A DNA stretch of 64,000 nt from assembly GCF_943193125.1 (NCBI RefSeq), contig NZ_CALPCX010000001.1, positions 682,001-746,000 on the forward strand, written 5' to 3'. Positions 32,044 through 41,833 of the stretch are shown here, piece by piece. The DNA comes from Adlercreutzia agrestimuris. Lineage in GTDB: Bacteria > Actinomycetota > Coriobacteriia > Coriobacteriales > Eggerthellaceae. Under the pieces are notes generated by a model. It was not told where the DNA came from. It saw only the letters and a list, made by a program, of their open reading frames with translations, and did not search any database. Both the position numbers and the translations under genes were made by a program. Numbering within the stretch: position 1 is the stretch's first letter; each line of letters begins with the position of its first letter.

Positions 32044-33018
32044 TTAGTCTAAACTCTTGATGTAGCGACACTTTGGGAAACGGCTGCAACCAAAGAATTG
32101 TTCGCCGGCTCTTTCACCCTTTTTCGTCGTGCGTAATACCAGATCTGCTCCGCAGCGTGGGCATTTTTCAAGCTGATCTTCGCTTTCGTTGGTGCTCGTT
32201 GGTTGCGGTTCCTGGTGTGCAGTTGGTAAGACTTGCGGTGTTGCTTGCTCAATCGGATCGCAAGAAGAATCTTGAGTGTTGATTGATGCTGTTTCTTCGG
32301 GCGTTTCAAGAGTGTTCGCTTGAGTACGTTTTCGCGATTTCCTGGATTTTATGTTCTCAATATGCTGCTGTTTAATTTCATCGCTTACATGAATGCAAGG
32401 CGCAAGCTTTTCGCAGATTGCTTCTTGTGCGTTTGTGGATATACGTTCCTCGCAGTGAGATGAGATGCGCTTGAGTGAAGTTTGTACCTGATTAGTGTGA
32501 ATAACGGTCGATGATCCCGCATCTAGACTCTTGAATTCAGCTTTATTGGAAAATACAACGAGAGGGACAAACAAGTCTTCTGAAAGATCCAGAAAGTGCA
32601 AGAGAGCTTTTATATGAGATTGGTTTTGTCGGATAGGATTAGGAAAGGGGTATTTTGCATTTCTGTGAAAAGTTTGAACCCATTTTGAATCATTCTCTTT
32701 TCCAAAAATCCATCCAGAGTAATTCTTGTTCTCAAAAACAACGATGCCCCAGGGAGCCAGGTAGAGTGCATCAATTTCGCTTGTTGTCCCGTCTTCTTTG
32801 GGAATGTATACGTTGAAAAATACTTGAGCTTTCGGGTCAAATGAATAGATTGCTTTGCTTAATTCAAACTCCCCTGAGAGGCCCTTGTCTCGGAGCACCT
32901 GCAAAAACTTGTAACCAGTTTCTTTGGCATAAGGAGTTGCATAATAGAGTGCAGACCTCCAACACCAAAGTCCGATGACTACCATAACAATGACGCAAAG
33001 CAATCCAATTATTACCAT
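32044..33018 (-). CDS. NERD-domain protein with C-terminal zinc-ribbon
   Basis: This 324-residue protein has an N-terminal membrane span (residues 1-25), a NERD (nuclease-related) domain with GEFELSKAI, the core SEIDALYLAPWGIVVFENKN and a QNQSHIKAL segment, a long polar linker, and a topoisomerase-type C4 zinc finger CPRCGADLVL...FFGCSRFPKC. NERD resembles restriction-endonuclease-fold nucleases; the D...ExK-like residues (IDAL, FENKN) are present. GGGGGAA precedes ATG 33018. The role is unknown; DNA binding at the membrane is plausible. Confidence 0.87.
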   Translation of the reverse strand: MVIIGLLCVIVMVVIGLWCWRSALYYATPYAKETGYKFLQVLRDKGLSGEFELSKAIYSFDPKAQVFFNVYIPKEDGTTSEIDALYLAPWGIVVFENKNYSGWIFGKENDSKWVQTFHRNAKYPFPNPIRQNQSHIKALLHFLDLSEDLFVPLVVFSNKAEFKSLDAGSSTVIHTNQVQTSLKRISSHCEERISTNAQEAICEKLAPCIHVSDEIKQQHIENIKSRKSRKRTQANTLETPEETASINTQDSSCDPIEQATPQVLPTAHQEPQPTSTNESEDQLEKCPRCGADLVLRTTKKGERAGEQFFGCSRFPKCRYIKSLD

Positions 33019-33236
33019 GTGATTCCCCCTTCTTGCCAAAAGCTCTTGTCATTGTACTCCGATAAGAGCTTTTCAGCTGGCGTGATAAGCTTCGTGAGCA
33101 AAAACGCGCAGATCGCAAGCAGGAAGTTGAAGCCAAACGTGCAGAGATCCGCAAGAAGTTTGACGAAATCACCAAGCGCGATTAATGCCACTTGGGTCGC
33201 AATGTTTAAGCTGTAATTATCTTGAGCCCGCTTCAC
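33012..33236 (-). CDS. Small membrane protein overlapping the NERD gene
   Basis: From GTG 33236 the frame encodes 74 residues with a hydrophobic stretch (ATQVALIALGDFVKLLADL and FGFNFLLAICAFLLTKLI) and a polar tail EKLLSEYNDKSFWQEGGITW. The stop overlaps the first codons of the NERD gene, which suggests coupling. There is no ATG, and the ribosome site is weak; the open frame extends upstream into aspD. The family is unknown. Confidence 0.45.
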   Translation of the reverse strand: MKRAQDNYSLNIATQVALIALGDFVKLLADLCTFGFNFLLAICAFLLTKLITPAEKLLSEYNDKSFWQEGGITW

Positions 33237-33274
33237 CTTGTATGCATCGGTGCCAGGCTCGCAAACGCTTCGCC

Positions 33275-34972
33275 CTATTTGCTTACTTCGCTCTTCCAGG
33301 CTTGCGCGTATTCGTCCAGCATCGACGCTATGCGCTTGCCGATAGTTGCGTAATCGTCGGTATCCAAGTTTGCTAACGAAACGCGCACTGACCATTCGGG
33401 TGCGTCAAACCCTGCGCCATCCATGAGTACCACGCCCGTGTCTTGAGCAAGCCGCACGACAATATCAAGAGAGTCATAGTTGTCTTTTAGCCAGGCGAAG
33501 AAATCAGCGCCGTAAAGACGCGTAGCCCAAATCTCCAGGTCAATTACTGAATAGTAACCTGCTCTGAGCGGATCCGGTTCAAGTGTCCAGCCGAGGTTTT
33601 TCCATAAGAGCTGCAAGCGATTCGTTACCAGTTCCTGCATTTTAGCGCGGTAGGCATCTTGCTCATCAAGTAGGCAATACAGTGCGAAAAGCGACATCAT
33701 GACTTGCTGCGGAGTGCCCAAGCCGGCAGTGCCGTTGAGGGCAACAAGACGGGAATCTGCCACCATGCGGTCAGTGAACTTGACGCGTTCGATATGGTCG
33801 GTCAAACACGCGTAGCGCTTTTTGATCAGTTCTTTCTTGTCTGCAGGCAGTGCAGCTATGCGGTCGTCGAAAACATTTTTCTGCGCAGTAGCAATTACGG
33901 CAAGACGCCAGCCTGTAGCACCGAAATACTTTGAGAAAGAGTACACGCACGCGGTGTTATAGGGCAGGTCTGCAAGGAGAGAGCGATAGTGGGGGACGAA
34001 GGTGCCATACACATCATCGCTGATGATAAGCAGATTCGGATTCTTATCACGCACTATCTCAATGAGCTTTTTGCGCGATGCTTCATCCATGGCTACCGAC
34101 GGTGGATTAGAGGGGTTCACCAAACATAAAAGCTTGATGGATGGCTCGGCAAGTTTCTCAAGTTCTTCGTCGGGATACTGCCACGTATGGAGGCCTTCGT
34201 CGTCGCGTGTGGTGGCATTAATGTAGGTAACGTCAAGGTCGTAATCATTAAGCGTAGGAATGTTGAGGTAGGGCGTGAAAATAGGAGTCATGAGCGCAAT
34301 ATGGTCGCCAGGATTAATAAGGTAGTTGCATTTCAGGCAATAGAACAGATAGCACATTGCCGCCGTGCCACCCTCAGTTGCAAAAAGGTCATAAGGTGCA
34401 TCGGGTTTTTGCCCATCGTCCAGCGCTTTCACAAGATAGCGGTTCACGATTTCTTGCGTGTAGGGCAAAATGCGATCCGGGAAAGGATAGAGGTCGCCCG
34501 AGATGCCACTTGTCCATTCGTGAACAAATTCGTCAGCCGGGAAGCCTTCAGCAACCAGGTAGTCGAAGGCATGACGCACAAACTGAGCAGCTTTTTCTTC
34601 CTTGTGTGTATCAAGGTAAGCAAGGAGCCGATCTGCGCATCCCTCTTGAGCGGGCATCCCTGCAAGATCAAATTCGGGCAGCGATGAGACGCGTTTTGCC
34701 TCTTCCATCGTGAATTGCCCAAGCAAGAAAAAGGCTTCACGCGGCAGAGTATTGATCCAATTGGGATTGCCGCGCCCTGCGTTAAGGAGTGTGCGCGTAG
34801 TGTCTTTATCTCCTTCGCGCGCAAGCTTCACGAGGAGATTTTTGACCTCGAAGGGAGACATGGCGGCCAAGGATTCTTCAAGTGCATGTTTATCGTTGGC
34901 AAGAATGGCTTTTTCAGCTGGGGAGAGTGTGGAATCTGCCGCAGTTGTAGGAGAGGGTTTTTCGGTAAGCAT
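33275..34972 (-). CDS. aspD: Aspartate 4-decarboxylase
   Basis: This 565-residue PLP enzyme converts aspartate to alanine and CO2, usually with an aspartate:alanine exchanger to generate proton motive force and resist acid. Recognisable parts are NAGRGNPNWINTLPREAFF, EGGTAAMCYLFYCLK, LVNPSNPPSVAMDE, LIISDDVYGTF and the PLP-lysine motif VYSFSKYFGATGWRL. AAAGGAAG precedes ATG 34972; a longer frame upstream lacks a ribosome site. No AspT exchanger is adjacent. Confidence 0.93.
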   Translation of the reverse strand: MLTEKPSPTTAADSTLSPAEKAILANDKHALEESLAAMSPFEVKNLLVKLAREGDKDTTRTLLNAGRGNPNWINTLPREAFFLLGQFTMEEAKRVSSLPEFDLAGMPAQEGCADRLLAYLDTHKEEKAAQFVRHAFDYLVAEGFPADEFVHEWTSGISGDLYPFPDRILPYTQEIVNRYLVKALDDGQKPDAPYDLFATEGGTAAMCYLFYCLKCNYLINPGDHIALMTPIFTPYLNIPTLNDYDLDVTYINATTRDDEGLHTWQYPDEELEKLAEPSIKLLCLVNPSNPPSVAMDEASRKKLIEIVRDKNPNLLIISDDVYGTFVPHYRSLLADLPYNTACVYSFSKYFGATGWRLAVIATAQKNVFDDRIAALPADKKELIKKRYACLTDHIERVKFTDRMVADSRLVALNGTAGLGTPQQVMMSLFALYCLLDEQDAYRAKMQELVTNRLQLLWKNLGWTLEPDPLRAGYYSVIDLEIWATRLYGADFFAWLKDNYDSLDIVVRLAQDTGVVLMDGAGFDAPEWSVRVSLANLDTDDYATIGKRIASMLDEYAQAWKSEVSK

Positions 34973-35212
34973 AAGGCTTCCTTTCTTCGCGGTGTTACTC
35001 ATTGTAGGATGCACGTTTTGCAGGAATTTGAGAGAGCGGTAGCTGTAATACAAGTGAGAACCGTTTGAGATAAAGTCGAAAGCATTATGCGTGGGGAGCG
35101 AAAAAATGCCTGAATACCCTCGCATCGGTTGTATGAACGGGCGATGACAAACCCATGACAGAGCGAAACTCTCGTGGAATGCCTACACAAGCGGAGCGCA
35201 CAATTCCTAAGC

Positions 35213-36760
35213 ATGAAGCAACCGTCACTACATACCTGCCCCTCCGCATCTTGCACCACATCAAACGCTCATCCTCCGTCAACTCAGGTTGAGCTGCCAC
35301 AGGGTCGTGTGCGCATTTGGATGATCGTTATCATGCTTGCTTCTACACTCAATGCATCGTTTATGCAGTCGCTTATGAACGTTGCACTTGATCAAGTTGC
35401 TACTGATTATGCGGTCTCCCTTTCGCAGGCGAACTGGGTGGTGTTGGGCTATGCAATCGTCACCGGTGCGGTAATTACCACCGTAGCGTCGCTCATTGCG
35501 CGCTTTGGGATTCGTCGTGTCATGGTCGCTTCATATGTGAGTGCCGTTGTAGGTTCACTTTTGGGCTTTTTGGCGTGGAATTTTCCCGTGATGATTGTTG
35601 CGCGACTCATTCAGGCAATTACAACAGGTCTGACATTTCCGCTGGTAAACGTAGCACTTTTGCGCCTTTCTCCGCAAAATCGTGCGGGAGTGTTACTTTC
35701 CATCAATAGCGGAATTATCGGTATTGGCCTTGCGGTAGCGCCGCTCATTACTGGACTTATCATTACTTATTTTGGCCTCCATGCGCTCTTTTTGTTGCCC
35801 ACTATCACGTCAGCTGTATTGTTGATATGCGGCTGCATCACCTTGCGTGATTTGACGCCGCGCTTTGCTAAGAGAATTGACGCTTTAAGTGTTGTTTTGA
35901 GCTCTATTGCACTTGCCACATTCATGTATGGCCTCAACGACGTTACGCGCGACCCGCTACCGTCTAGTGCTCTTATGGTGTTCGCGCTGATCATGACGGC
36001 ATTGTTTATTCTCCGTCAGCGTCATCTAAAGGACCCTCTGCTTGATCTGCGTCCCTTTAAAACGCGTGCATTTGCGCTTGGTGAAACGCTCGTGGTGATA
36101 TCGTACATGGGCTCAGTTTATGTGAGCTTGTTAGCACCGCTTTATCTTGAGGGGAGCGTGTCGGCTACACCTTTTGCTGCTGGTTGTATGCTGGCGCTAC
36201 CAATACTGTGCTATGGCGTCTTTTGCTTCATGAGCGGCAAGGTGTTGGCGAAGCATGGCGTTTGGCCATTGGTTCCGCTCGGATTTGTTGTCATGATTTG
36301 CGGTTTTGTGGCTACTTACTTTGCCGCAGAAGCTCAATTGGTGAGCATGTTTTTGGTGTGCATTGCTTTGACGTGTGCTGCTTATGGCATGATGTATCCC
36401 TCCATTAAAAGTGTTGACTTGGAAGTCATTCCGCACACCGAAGCGTCAAGTGGATCAGCCATTCATTCAACGTTAGTGCAGATAGCAGGGTCAATTAGTT
36501 CTGCGCTCTTTGTGGGTATCATGTCTTCGGACGTTGCAACCGCGCGGGCGTCAGGTGCCACTAAAGCTGCCGCATACGCGTTTGGTTTTTCCCATACGTT
36601 GATAATTGCAATGGGTATTTTGGTGATAGGCTTGGTAATTTCGCTGTTCTATGTTCGTGCGGTCAAAGCCGCTTCTCGCGCGCAAGTAGCAACCTCACCA
36701 ACTGCAAATTCAACCGAGCGTTCGGAAGTTGGGGCTAGTCCTTCCAAAAATCGCGAATAA
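35213..36760 (+). CDS. MFS transporter, DHA2/EmrB-QacA type
   Basis: This 515-residue protein has about 12-14 spans. DHA2-type motifs include MNVALDQVATDYAVSLSQAN and WVVLGYAI, the loop ARFGIRRVMVAS, and the motif C-like region LLSINSGIIGIGLAVAPLITG. It probably exports drugs or amphiphiles. The start is uncertain: ATG 35213 has only a distant GGAGCG. Its 3' end overlaps the convergent LuxR remnant by 26 bp. Confidence 0.85.
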   Translation: MKQPSLHTCPSASCTTSNAHPPSTQVELPQGRVRIWMIVIMLASTLNASFMQSLMNVALDQVATDYAVSLSQANWVVLGYAIVTGAVITTVASLIARFGIRRVMVASYVSAVVGSLLGFLAWNFPVMIVARLIQAITTGLTFPLVNVALLRLSPQNRAGVLLSINSGIIGIGLAVAPLITGLIITYFGLHALFLLPTITSAVLLICGCITLRDLTPRFAKRIDALSVVLSSIALATFMYGLNDVTRDPLPSSALMVFALIMTALFILRQRHLKDPLLDLRPFKTRAFALGETLVVISYMGSVYVSLLAPLYLEGSVSATPFAAGCMLALPILCYGVFCFMSGKVLAKHGVWPLVPLGFVVMICGFVATYFAAEAQLVSMFLVCIALTCAAYGMMYPSIKSVDLEVIPHTEASSGSAIHSTLVQIAGSISSALFVGIMSSDVATARASGATKAAAYAFGFSHTLIIAMGILVIGLVISLFYVRAVKAASRAQVATSPTANSTERSEVGASPSKNRE

Positions 36761-37388
36761 GATCCTGACGTGACGCACAGTTCGCCTTCACCATGATGTT
36801 GTGCGTATGCGCTTTAACGGTGCCAAGGGCTACGTGAAGTTCGCTTGCAATATTTTGATTGTCATTGCCCTTGAGGATCAGCACCAAAATGTCGCGTTCG
36901 CGCGCGGTGAGATCGTGGCGTGCACAATATGAGGGAAGAAGATCTTCAATGTGGCGTTCACGAACAGGAGTGTTTGCTTCAATGGGCTCATTGAAGCGCA
37001 GTTGCAGCATCTTTCCTGTTTGGTAGATGGCGAATACGGCATATATGCTCGCAAGCAGGTTTTCAGAAAAATTGCGCTCCGAAAGATAGAGCGGAGCGGG
37101 AGTGACAGCATTGAGTGGATCTAAGATGAAGATGACTATGGTGTCTTCAATGACAATTAGTACCAATAACACGACAGATACAAAGAATAGCCATTTAAAG
37201 CGACGTAGACGAATGCGCTCTACTTCGTCTGTTTGGTGGCGATAACACCATACAATTACAACGCCAGTTCCTGCCAAGAATACCTGGCGCAACTCGTAAA
37301 AAAGCCACTGGCGCAACGCCGATTCTGCCATGGTGTACACAATGAGGCATGCCGCCGCTATATACAAACAAATCGGAATACAACGCAC
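36735..37388 (-). pseudogene. 5'-truncated LuxR-family regulator
   Basis: About 217 C-terminal residues remain: several hydrophobic spans followed by a LuxR-type HTH (LTARERDILVLILKGNDNQN and ASELHVALGTVKAHTHNIM). This matches the membrane-LuxR regulators common in Coriobacteriia, which are usually 450-500 residues. The frame has no proper start or ribosome site; it begins at GTG 37388, exactly where the antisense antiporter fragment begins. The HTH itself is intact. Confidence 0.75.
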
Positions 37389-37814
37389 CCCCTGCTCATG
37401 GCATACATCCCCATGTTCCCGGCGTTTGTGAAGCTTCGCAAGGTTGATCCGAACCGTCCGCGCGTATTCCGCTTCCCCTTCAAGGGTACTGCTATGATGA
37501 TTGCGCTGATCATCCCCGCTGTTGAGCTAGTGTTGGCCATCATTGCTACCATCGTTCCGCTTTCTGCTGATGAGGTAGCCGACAAGCTTCCGATGCTCAT
37601 TGGCGTGATAGTGTTTGTGATCTTAGGTGAGGTCATCCGCATATGGTCAGCACGTGGACGCAAAACCGAGTTCAAGGGTCTCACACCAGCGCTTGCTGCA
37701 CAGCGTTTGGAGGAAGAGGCTGCTGGCGAGCATGATGAGCTTGAGCCTGTTGATCCCGAGCAAATTGACGAGATCCTAGCTGCTCGTGGCGGCGAACCAG
37801 AAAAAGTTCTGTAG
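37389..37814 (+). pseudogene. 5'-truncated APC-family amino acid/polyamine antiporter
   Basis: The 141 remaining codons read LLMAYIPMFPAFVKLRKVDP, then PRVFRFPFKGTAMMIALIIP, a hydrophobic span and an acidic tail (EEEAAGEHDELEPVDPEQID), typical of the C-terminus of APC antiporters of the agmatine/putrescine or glutamate/GABA type. The first two-thirds are missing. The next gene is agmatine deiminase, so the intact gene was probably its agmatine:putrescine exchanger. Confidence 0.75.
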
Positions 37815-37874
37815 TGACACTTTTCTTCGATCCGTGTAAAAATCAGAAGTGATTATCTGAAAAGGATGAGAGAT

Positions 37875-39080
37875 ATGAAAACAATTTATGAAAGCCAGTC
37901 AACTCCTGCTGCTGATGGATTCTATATGCCTGCTGAGTTTGCTCCGCAAGATCGTGTGTGGATGGGATGGCCGCATCGTACCGATACCTGGGCACACGGT
38001 GCTAAGCCGGCGCAGGCTCAGTATGCCGAGATTGCACGCGCAATTGCTGAATTCACGCCCGTTGTGATGTGTGCAAATCAGGCTGACTTCGCCAACTGCA
38101 AAGCAGTGTTTGAGGACGATGAGAACGTGACCGTCATTGAGATGACCACCGACGATGCATGGTTCCGTGATACCGGTGCTACCTTCGTTATTGACGGCAA
38201 GGGCGACAAGCGTGCATGTCACTGGCACTTCAATGCGTATGGCGGCTTGATTGACGGCTTGTATTTCCCGTGGGACAAAGACGAGCAGATTGCTGAGAAG
38301 ATGGCCGAGTTGTCTCACTGCCGTCGCTATCGTCCCGACGATATGATTCTGGAGGGTGGTTCCATCACCGTTGATGGCGAAGGCACGCTTGTAGTTACCG
38401 ATCAATGCCTGCTTTCACCTGGTCGTACGGCCTCAGCTGTGCTTGCTGACGAAGAGGATGAGGACACCATTTGGCCAGCATATGCTAAGAAGTTTGAGCC
38501 GTGGAGCGAAGAGCTGCGTGCTTACATGGAAGAAGAGCTCAAGCAATATCTCGGTGTCGAGAAGGTCATCTGGGTTAAGGAAGGCATTGACCCTGAAGAG
38601 ACCAACGGTCACATTGACGACGTTGCAACCTTTATTGCTCCTGGTGTGATGGCTTGCATCTGGACCGATGATCCAGACTACCCGTTCTATGATCAGTGCC
38701 ATGCTGCATATGAGACGCTTTCCAACGCTGTGGACGCAAAGGGTCGCCAGATCAAAGTCTATAAGCTTCCTATGCCGGTTAACCCGCTGTATATGGATCA
38801 AGCTTCATGTGATTCTATCGACGCAGATGAGAATGCCGAGCCGCGCGTTGCAGACGAGCCGCTGATTGCGTCTTACATGAACTACCTGGTTACCAACAAG
38901 GGCGTTATCGTTCCTCAGTACGGCGACGAAAGCGACCAATTGGCAGTGGATACGCTTCAAGAGATTTACGACGAGGTATGGGGCAAAGATGCCTACAAGT
39001 GCGTAGGTGTCCAGTCTGAACAGGTCGTTTATGGCGGCGGCAACATCCACTGCATCACGCAGCAGGAGCCTTCTGCATAA
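37875..39080 (+). CDS. aguA: Agmatine deiminase
   Basis: This 401-residue guanidino-modifying enzyme hydrolyses agmatine to N-carbamoylputrescine and ammonia. Substrate and catalytic motifs are WMGWPHRTDTW, DDAWFRDTG, EGGSITVDGEG, NGHIDDVATF and the nucleophilic Cys in GGGNIHCITQQ. AAGGA is spaced correctly for ATG 37875, better than for ATG 37866. Putrescine carbamoyltransferase and carbamate kinase, the usual partners, are not in the window, and the adjacent antiporter is truncated, so agmatine catabolism may be reduced. Confidence 0.95.
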   Translation: MKTIYESQSTPAADGFYMPAEFAPQDRVWMGWPHRTDTWAHGAKPAQAQYAEIARAIAEFTPVVMCANQADFANCKAVFEDDENVTVIEMTTDDAWFRDTGATFVIDGKGDKRACHWHFNAYGGLIDGLYFPWDKDEQIAEKMAELSHCRRYRPDDMILEGGSITVDGEGTLVVTDQCLLSPGRTASAVLADEEDEDTIWPAYAKKFEPWSEELRAYMEEELKQYLGVEKVIWVKEGIDPEETNGHIDDVATFIAPGVMACIWTDDPDYPFYDQCHAAYETLSNAVDAKGRQIKVYKLPMPVNPLYMDQASCDSIDADENAEPRVADEPLIASYMNYLVTNKGVIVPQYGDESDQLAVDTLQEIYDEVWGKDAYKCVGVQSEQVVYGGGNIHCITQQEPSA

Positions 39081-39229
39081 CTCCGCAGATAAGGTTGCCC
39101 TTGCTGCAACCCCGTGGCACTCTTAGCGCTTTATATCCTATAAGCCTCCTTTTAAGATGTGTTGAGAATCTTCGCCAAAGTAACTCTCTTAAAGTTGAGT
39201 TCAAGCCAGCGCACCGGCAAGAACTCCAA

Positions 39230-39260
39230 TCGCCCGTCAGCAATGTTTGTTGGCGGGCGA
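39230..39260 (+). terminator. Long hairpin after aguA
   Basis: TCGCCCGTCAGCAA pairs with TTGTTGGCGGGCGA (14 bp with G-T pairs) around TGT, followed by TATTATTTTG. Confidence 0.7.
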
Positions 39261-39296
39261 TATTATTTTGCAGCGCACCTAAATTGCCTGGCGAAA

Positions 39297-39358
39297 GCAC
39301 ATTTCCTGCCACACTTCGCCAAAAACCGCCAAAAATTAGTTCAGCTCTGTAACAAAAA
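39297..39358 (+). repeat. Partial copy D of the dispersed repeat (right end only)
   Basis: About 62 bp match the right end and right flank of copies A-C (GCACATTTCCTGCCACACTT, then GCCAAAAA, AGTTCAGCTCTGTAA). The core with the CCGATTAGG motifs is absent. It lies just upstream of the hexosaminidase-like gene. Confidence 0.8.
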
Positions 39359-39421
39359 TGGTGCGCAGTTTCGCCCGATTGTTCTTATAATCAAGCTTAG
39401 TCATCTGAAATTGAGGTGCCC

Positions 39422-40720
39422 ATGAACGCTCTTCCAACCACATTCACTCGTCGACGCTTCACGCAATTGGCAGCCATCACGGCCGGTACGCTTGCGTTGG
39501 GAGCGTGCGCCCGCGAAACAAACAGTGCGCCAGCGTCATCCGGCCAGATGACAGACAGTGACGCTTCCTTGGGTGAACAAAAGACAGAGCAACCTTCTGA
39601 TCAGCAAGAACTTCATTCGGATAAAGCAGAAGCGCCCGTTGATCCCGCTGACGAAATGCGAGCTGTGGTTCGTGCACGTATGCAAGAAATGTCGCTTGAG
39701 CAAAAGGTTGCACAGCTGTTTGTGGTGGCTCCTGAATCGCTTGCGGCGGGAGTTTCTCCTGTTACGCAGGCTGCCTAGGTAGGGCAGGCGGCTCTAGCCG
39801 ACTACCCCGTCGGCGGCTTTATATATTTCGCTTCCAATTTGATAACACCAGGTCAGACGACCGATTTGCTCACAAATATGACTGACTACTTTGCGCAAAG
39901 TGAAAACGTCGCGCCGTTTATGTGCGTGGACGAAGAGAGCGGTCAGGTGGCGCGTATAGCCAACAATGATGCGTTTGGCGTGGAAAACGTGGGTGCTGCT
40001 TCAGATCTCGGTGAGGCGGGGGACGCTTCGCGCGCGAAAAATGCAGCAGAATACATCGCCGGCTATGTGCGACCGCTGGGGTTCAATGCGGTATTCGCAC
40101 CCGTGGTCGATGTTGCTCATCCAGACGTGAGCGACATAATGACCGCGCGCTCATTTTCTTCCAGCGCGGCGCAGGTTGCCGATATGGTGAGTGCAGAGAT
40201 TTCGGGATTTCGCGAAAAAGGTCTGATCAGCTGTGCAAAACACTTTCCTGGTATCGGAGCGGCGGTGGGCGACTCGCACGATGAGGCAATCGTCATTCAC
40301 CAAACGCGCGCAGAACTTGAAGCGCTTGACCTTGTGCCATTCGTATCTGCAATTGATGCCGGGGTGCCGCTCATCATGGTGGGACATGTTGGCGTGCCCG
40401 AGGTGGCAGGAGATACGACGCCGGCATCATTAAGTGGTGCTCTTGTGCAGAATATCTTGCGTGAAGAGTTGAAGTTTGAGGGCGTTGTGGTGACTGATTC
40501 GCTTTCCATGGGAGCCATAACAAATTACTACACACCAGATCAGGCGGCAGTTTCTGCATTGCATGCGGGATGCGATGTGCTTCTTATGCCTGAGAATTTT
40601 GCTCAAGCTTATCAAGGCGTGCTTGATGCCATATACGCGGGCGAATTAAGCGAAGCGCGCCTTGATAAGTCGGTTTTTCGTATTTTGTGGGTAAAGCAGG
40701 AATACTTCGGAAGCTTGTAG
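39422..40720 (+). pseudogene. GH3 beta-N-acetylhexosaminidase-like lipoprotein interrupted by an in-frame TAG
   Basis: The single frame encodes about 431 residues apart from one TAG at 39776. The N-terminus has a twin-arginine motif TRRRFTQLAAITAG ending in a lipobox LGAC. After the stop come the GH3 motifs YPVGGFIYF, NAVFAPVVDVAH, the His-Asp dyad region AKHFPGIG...GDSHDEA and the nucleophile Asp in VVVTDSLSMGAI. These are NagZ-like motifs for cutting N-acetylglucosamine from wall fragments. No other lesion is seen, so the change is recent, a sequencing error, or read through. Confidence 0.8.
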
Positions 40721-40758
40721 AGCCCAGATGGCGAAGGAGGCGTGCCGTACGGATCTCC

Positions 40759-41757
40759 TTAGCCAAGGTATTCGCGATAGAATGTCTCCACTGCGTCAAA
40801 AGGGATCTTGTCCAGCTGATCATAAAGATCGCAATGGCTCGCTCCCGGAACAAGTATGAGACCCTTGTTGGCATGCTCGTAATCTCCCTTGTTTTGCGGC
40901 AAGCGCGCAAAAGTATCTTTCCCAAAGTAGCTGGAATGCGCTTTTTCGCCATGAATGATAAGAACAGCGCTTTCAATTTCTTCCAGATAATTCATGAGCG
41001 GTAGATTGAAAAAGGGCAGGTTAGAGGTGACATTCCAGCCTTCGTTTGAATTGAGTGAGCGAGGATGGTATCCGCGTGCAGTCTTATAGTAGTCGTGGTA
41101 GTCGCGAACAAACTGTGGAGCATCTGCAGGAAGGGGATCCACTACGCCGCCCGCGCGTTTGTAGGTGCCGCTTCGGTAATCTTCAGTTCGCTGAGCAGCC
41201 ATTTGTGCGCGTGCTGCATTGCGAGCCTCTTTGGAATCAGCGGTGTCGAAATACCCTTTAGCGTTTACGCGCGACATGTCATACATGGTTGAAGCCACGG
41301 TTGCCTTTATGCGCGGATCATTTTCGGCAGCAGAAAGTGCCAGACCGCCCCAGCCACAAATACCGCAAATGCCAATGCGCGCTGGATCAACGTCTTCGCG
41401 ACATGAAAGATAATCAACTGCGGCGCAAAAGTCTTCGGTATTGATGTCGGGCGAAGCAACGTATCGAGGTGTACCGCCGCTTTCGCCAGTATATGAGGGA
41501 TCGAAGGCAATGGTCAAAAAGCCTCGTTCGGCAAGCTGCTGAGCATAAAGACCGCTCGATTGTTCCTTGACCGCGCCGAAAGGACCAGCCACAGCAATTG
41601 CGGCGAGAGGTGCGGATGCACCTTTGGGCTTGTATACGTCTGCGGCCAGCGTAATGCCGTAGCGGTTGTGAAACGTTATCTTTTCGTGGTCAACCTTGTC
41701 GCTTTGAGGAAAGACCTTATCCCATTCTTGTGTGAGGTGTAGTTGTTCTTCTTGCAT
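40759..41757 (-). CDS. Alpha/beta hydrolase (YcjY/dienelactone hydrolase-like, Cys nucleophile)
   Basis: This 332-residue alpha/beta hydrolase has AIAVAGPFGAVKEQSSGLYA at the oxyanion region and a nucleophile elbow GICGWGG, in which Cys replaces the usual Ser as in dienelactone hydrolase. The acid and His are probably in LIIHGEKAHSS and PGASHCDLYD. AAAGGATATAAGC precedes ATG 41757. It is divergent from a MerR regulator with a MerR-type promoter, so it is probably induced by a reactive small molecule. The substrate is unknown. Confidence 0.87.
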   Translation of the reverse strand: MQEEQLHLTQEWDKVFPQSDKVDHEKITFHNRYGITLAADVYKPKGASAPLAAIAVAGPFGAVKEQSSGLYAQQLAERGFLTIAFDPSYTGESGGTPRYVASPDINTEDFCAAVDYLSCREDVDPARIGICGICGWGGLALSAAENDPRIKATVASTMYDMSRVNAKGYFDTADSKEARNAARAQMAAQRTEDYRSGTYKRAGGVVDPLPADAPQFVRDYHDYYKTARGYHPRSLNSNEGWNVTSNLPFFNLPLMNYLEEIESAVLIIHGEKAHSSYFGKDTFARLPQNKGDYEHANKGLILVPGASHCDLYDQLDKIPFDAVETFYREYLG

Positions 41758-41833
41758 GCTTATATCCTTTCGCTTGCGACGTGTGCCTGCATGAGTTTGT
41801 GTGAGAGAAGTTCCTGCGTGCTTGTCAAAAGCG

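Noticed and set aside
37233..37388. Extension of the antiporter frame upstream of 37389
   Set aside because: These codons are antisense to the LuxR remnant and do not resemble a transporter, so homology starts at 37389.
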